A DNA stretch of 16,257 bases. Origin: Candidatus Stahliibacteriota bacterium (GTDB lineage Bacteria > Hydrothermota > Tepidihabitantia > SM23-42). The notes beneath the pieces were generated by a model. It made no database searches, was not told the DNA's origin, and was given only the letters and a program-made list of their open reading frames with translations. The DNA is taken from positions 1 through 16,257 of the forward strand of contig SOIY01000260.1 of the NCBI GenBank assembly GCA_004376785.1. The letters run 5' to 3'. Numbering within the stretch: position 1 is the stretch's first letter; every line of letters starts with the position of its first letter. Positions 13,170 to 16,257 of the stretch are shown here, one piece after another. The position numbers and the translations under genes were made by a program.

Positions 13170-15740
13170 ATGAAACGGATGATTATCAGTATTTTTATAC
13201 TTTTAACATTATCTTTTGGCAGCATAAGCAATATAAAAAGGTTGCAGTGGATTGACCCTTACGGCAGGGAGCCGATGAAGCATAGTAAATGGCACAAACA
13301 ATATGTAGATCAAAAAGAACCAACAAAAATTGTCAAGGTTTATGAGAAAATCATAAAAAGAAGACAAAATCTCGTTGACATTATCGTAAATGCCGGCGTA
13401 TATACAGATATCATTTCTGAATTGAATGTGTTTACGCAGGATTTGATAAATGCCGGGTACTCAATTCAGCTCGATACCATGTCAGGCATGTCCCATACTA
13501 CACTTCGTAACCACCTTGCTTCTCTTCCTGACCTTGTCGGTGCAATCTTTATTGGCGAAACTCCAATTGCATGGTTTGAAACAAACGGTTTTGGTAGTTG
13601 GGAAGAGTATCCTCATGATCTCTATTTCTGCGATCTTAATGGCACCTACATTGATGCTGATGCAAATGGTATTTATGATGATCACACAGGCAATGTGGCT
13701 CCGGAAATCTGGGTAGGAAGAATATATGCGCGGAATTTGACCTGGGATAATGAAATAAGATTACTAAAAAGATATTTCGAAAAAAATCACCTCTACCGAG
13801 TGGACAGTCTATCACTACCTCAAAGGGCACTCTCATTTGTTGAGGATGACTGGTCTTATTGGACCACCTGTGGTCTCGATTTGATCTATTCTGATGTAGT
13901 AGTAATCAATGATGAATACCAGACTACTGCTTCTGAATATCGAAACCAACTCAATCAGGGATACGAATGGATACATATCTGCGCACATTCCTCACCCTGG
14001 GGACATACTTTTAAATATGGATATAGTGGTTATAAAGGCACTGTATTCAATTATGAGATATTTACCCTGGAACCACATGCGCTCTTTTATAATCTTTTTG
14101 CCTGTTCAGGAACAAGATTTGTCGAAGAAAACCACTCTGCAGGATGGTATATATTTATTGACCCTTATGGCCTTCTTGCTGTAGGAAGTACAAAAACCGG
14201 GAGTATGTTAGAATTTGATGATTTTTATGATCCGATTGGACAGCAGAATATGTGTATTGGTGATGCATTTAAACATTGGTTTACTCTGTGGGGTGAGTAT
14301 GACTGGGACTGGTTTTATGGAATGAACATTCTTGGTGATCCAACCCTCAAGCCGCAGGGACAGATTGAGTTGATGTCCACCAAGAAAACGCATCTTTCAA
14401 TTCACACCTTAATGGATTGGCCCACGCCAGAAATAGTTGCCCCTGATTCTGAATCAGATGCATTCCCTAAAATTATAGAAAATAATGATGATAAAGTATG
14501 GGTTGTTTGGGAATCAGGTAGGTCTTATACAAACGGACGTTCAGAGATTTATGGTGCATATCATGATGCCGGTGCATGGTCAAATGCAATGAATATCGGA
14601 CCACATGTATATTGGGATTATTGTCCGGTAATTGGTACAGATAACCAAAACAGACCAGTTGCGGTCTGGGCAGGCTTTAATGATGGACAGTATGATCTCT
14701 ATTATAGTATTTATACTGGTTCATGGTCATCAAGACAATTAGTCCATACATCAGACCCAGGATATGATATTAAACCAGCAATGATTAAAGATAATAATAA
14801 TAATCTGTGGACTGCCTGGGAATCAAGACGAAATATTAATCTTGATATTTATGCCTCATATTTTAATGGTTCTGTATGGACATCACCTGAGCAGGTTACA
14901 GCATACTCAACAGATGAAACAACACCGGTAATGGCAATCGACAGTCTTAATAAACCCTGGATATTCTTTTGTCGACGATTTGAAAATAGTAGTGAAATCT
15001 GGGGAAGTTATTATACTGGTTCCCAATGGTTAGCGTCAGGTCCAATCTCAGGGAGCCAGCAAAGAGCATATCACCCAGCCTGCGCAGTTGATGAAGATGG
15101 TTTAATCTGGGTAGTCTGGCAATCTCTTGATACAGGTAATCCTGATATTTTTGCAAGTTATTTTAATGGCAGTACATGGTCCTCTCCCATCCAGATCACC
15201 ACCAGTACGGAAAGTGATCTTTTCCCTTCTTTAATAACCTATACAAGCGGTGTAGTATGTTGTGTGTATCAATCAAAGACTGGGGGCGATTGGAATATTT
15301 ACTATACATATTGTGTTGATTCAACCTGGAGTAGTCCAGAAATTGTTGCAAACCTTGTTGGCGCTGATATAAATCCTCAAATCACCTGCAGTGATTCAAA
15401 TGAGCTATGGATATGCTGGCAGAGTTATTCAACTGGAAACTGGGAAATAATGGTTTCGCACAGATACGGGTATGGCATTATTGAACAGGAAAACAGAACA
15501 ACAGAATCTGTTTTCAGCGTATCTTCCACTATATTTTCTAAAAGGTTGAAAATAATAACAATGAAAGCATACCAGGAAATTAAGATATATGATATAAAAG
15601 GTTCCCCTGTAAAAACATTGTCTTCAAATCAACAAGGGCATGCTATCTGGACTCCTGGTCAATTGCCAGATGGCGCCTATTTTATCTGTGTAGGAAATAA
15701 AAATACTACATCAACAAAAAAAGTGGTATTCTTGCGCTAA
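13170..15740 (+). CDS. Secreted C25 (gingipain-like) peptidase with seven-bladed propeller and C-terminal sorting-type domain
   Basis: The 856-residue protein starts with a signal peptide (MKRM then a hydrophobic run to about residue 16). The catalytic region (about 60-395) has the clan CD layout of the C25 family: LVGAIFIGE, then His273 in HICAHSSPWG and Cys312 in LFACSG as the likely dyad, and the terminal block NILGDPTLKP (386-395). Residues 428-768 contain seven repeats of about 49 residues, each with a D/P-rich turn, VWxxW-type strand and DIYxSYFNGSxWSSP ending, which predicts a seven-bladed beta-propeller. The last 75 residues (IKIYDIKGSPVKTL...LPDGAYFICV...TKKVVFLR) resemble type IX secretion (type A) or FlgD-like C-terminal domains, so it is probably exported and surface-held or released. 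Substrate unknown. The GGAGG site has 5 nt spacing. Monocistronic. Confidence 0.88.
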   Translation: MKRMIISIFILLTLSFGSISNIKRLQWIDPYGREPMKHSKWHKQYVDQKEPTKIVKVYEKIIKRRQNLVDIIVNAGVYTDIISELNVFTQDLINAGYSIQLDTMSGMSHTTLRNHLASLPDLVGAIFIGETPIAWFETNGFGSWEEYPHDLYFCDLNGTYIDADANGIYDDHTGNVAPEIWVGRIYARNLTWDNEIRLLKRYFEKNHLYRVDSLSLPQRALSFVEDDWSYWTTCGLDLIYSDVVVINDEYQTTASEYRNQLNQGYEWIHICAHSSPWGHTFKYGYSGYKGTVFNYEIFTLEPHALFYNLFACSGTRFVEENHSAGWYIFIDPYGLLAVGSTKTGSMLEFDDFYDPIGQQNMCIGDAFKHWFTLWGEYDWDWFYGMNILGDPTLKPQGQIELMSTKKTHLSIHTLMDWPTPEIVAPDSESDAFPKIIENNDDKVWVVWESGRSYTNGRSEIYGAYHDAGAWSNAMNIGPHVYWDYCPVIGTDNQNRPVAVWAGFNDGQYDLYYSIYTGSWSSRQLVHTSDPGYDIKPAMIKDNNNNLWTAWESRRNINLDIYASYFNGSVWTSPEQVTAYSTDETTPVMAIDSLNKPWIFFCRRFENSSEIWGSYYTGSQWLASGPISGSQQRAYHPACAVDEDGLIWVVWQSLDTGNPDIFASYFNGSTWSSPIQITTSTESDLFPSLITYTSGVVCCVYQSKTGGDWNIYYTYCVDSTWSSPEIVANLVGADINPQITCSDSNELWICWQSYSTGNWEIMVSHRYGYGIIEQENRTTESVFSVSSTIFSKRLKIITMKAYQEIKIYDIKGSPVKTLSSNQQGHAIWTPGQLPDGAYFICVGNKNTTSTKKVVFLR

Positions 15741-15762
15741 AAAGATTTTACATACTATAAAA

Positions 15763-15797
15763 TATAAAAGGGGATGAAATAATCATCCCCTTTTATA
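15763..15797. terminator. Bidirectional Rho-independent terminator
   Basis: A perfect 15-bp stem (15763-15777 with 15783-15797) encloses a 5-nt loop AATAA. The stem has a GGGGATGA/TCATCCCC core flanked by AAAA and TTTT, so a T-run follows the core on both strands. It lies between the convergent peptidase and HU genes and can serve both. Confidence 0.95.
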
Positions 15798-15810
15798 ATA
15801 TGCCGCAGAA

Positions 15811-16083
15811 TTATCTTACTGCATTTTTCAGTTCACGACCGGCTTTAAATTTCGCTGCTCTCCGTGCTGGAACATTGATTTTTTCACCGGTACGCGGATT
15901 CCGTGCAATCCTTGCCTTTCTTTTGGCAACCGAGAATGTTCCGAATCCAACCAATGATACTCTCTCACCTTTTTTAAGCGCAGATGTAACTGAGTCAACA
16001 AATGTATTTAGTGCCACATTTGCTGCCTTCTTAGAAATCTTTGCCTTAGCCGCAATTTTATCAATAAGCTCAGCTTTAGTCAT
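15811..16083 (-). CDS. hup: HU/IHF-family histone-like DNA-binding protein
   Basis: A 90-residue basic protein that binds and bends DNA in the nucleoid. The whole family fold is visible: the N-terminal helical dimerisation part (MTKAELIDKIAAKAKISKK), the GERVSLVGFGTF turn, and the DNA-binding beta-arm with RNPRTGEKI carrying the intercalating proline, then the C-terminal KFKAGRELKNAV helix. Length and composition are typical of HU homodimers; IHF subunits cannot be fully excluded. A strong AAAGGAGGTGA site and a perfect promoter suggest high expression. No nearby partner gene is seen. Confidence 0.97.
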   Translation of the reverse strand: MTKAELIDKIAAKAKISKKAANVALNTFVDSVTSALKKGERVSLVGFGTFSVAKRKARIARNPRTGEKINVPARRAAKFKAGRELKNAVR

Positions 16084-16115
16084 ATCTTGTCACCTCCTTT
16101 CGTGTCAATTGTATA

Positions 16116-16143
16116 ATTATACTTATAATTCTTTATTTGTCAA
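16116..16143 (-). promoter_or_regulatory. Consensus promoter of the HU gene
   Basis: On the minus strand, TTGACA (16143-16138), a 16-bp spacer and TATAAT (16121-16116), both perfect. The expected start near 16109 gives a leader of about 26 nt holding the AAAGGAGGTGA ribosome binding site. Upstream of it, 16144-16257 shows no gene, only a short imperfect direct repeat around GCAGGAA (16185 and 16213). Confidence 0.9.
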
Positions 16144-16257
16144 GCCCTAAATTACGTATTTACAAGGCTTTGAGCCACACCCTGGCAGGAAACTTAAGTT
16201 ATATAGTGATTTGCAGGAATCAATACTACATTAATTTGCGATAGCCGTTGAAATTTA

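Noticed and set aside
13450..14393. Several short open frames within the peptidase gene
   Set aside because: They lack ribosome binding sites and overlap a well-supported long coding sequence.
15800..16150. Plus-strand open frame opposite the HU gene
   Set aside because: It is the antisense shadow of a clear HU gene.
16144..16257. tRNA or small RNA gene at the right edge
   Set aside because: No cloverleaf, CCA end or TTCGA-type arm could be found; only a 4-bp hairpin and a weak direct repeat.

Overview
The window reads as ordinary chromosomal DNA from an AT-rich, Gram-negative-type bacterium. Three things point to an uncultivated lineage in or near the FCB/WOR-3 (Stahlbacteria-like) assemblage: a citrate synthase of the long eukaryote-like type, a secreted clan CD (gingipain-like, C25) peptidase ending in a sorting-type beta domain, and spacers with short tandem heptanucleotide repeats. 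This placement is inference; no rRNA or other phylogenetic marker could be tested. Vegetative promoters are unusually easy to see: six TTGACA/TATAAT-like pairs with 16-17 bp spacers.

Region 1 (about 1-4910, minus strand) is a central-carbon cluster. In transcription order it encodes an isocitrate dehydrogenase-type beta-decarboxylating dehydrogenase, the large subunit of a LeuC/HacA-type hydro-lyase, citrate synthase, and the small LeuD-type subunit. Together these could carry oxaloacetate plus acetyl-CoA through citrate and isocitrate to 2-oxoglutarate. There is no isopropylmalate or homocitrate synthase here, so the split LeuCD-like enzyme may act as the aconitase. Another gene may begin at the left edge, overlapping the leuD-like stop.

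Region 2 (about 4985-9559, plus strand) is a compact operon: a radical SAM/DUF512 protein, der (ribosome-assembly GTPase), plsY and gpsA (glycerol-3-phosphate synthesis and first acylation for phospholipids), then a small MerR-family regulator behind a palindromic spacer. The first gene has a near-consensus promoter whose -10 box ends 5 nt before the ATG, so its mRNA is probably leaderless.

Region 3 (about 9619-13100, minus strand) is a Xer-type tyrosine recombinase, a 159-residue protein of unknown function, and a large tetratricopeptide-repeat protein. The recombinase and the 159-residue gene are separated by a heptad-repeat array that supplies the second gene's ribosome binding site and start codon.

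Region 4 (about 13126-15800, plus strand) is a single large secreted protein: signal peptide, C25-like peptidase, seven-bladed beta-propeller and C-terminal sorting-type domain. It is divergent from the recombinase. A perfect bidirectional terminator separates it from a convergent HU gene, which has a consensus promoter. The last 114 bases show no gene.

I did not see a convincing new defence or mobile system. The most unusual signals are the intergenic heptad-repeat arrays, one folding into a 35-bp stem, the proposed split aconitase cluster, and the leaderless or near-leaderless transcripts.
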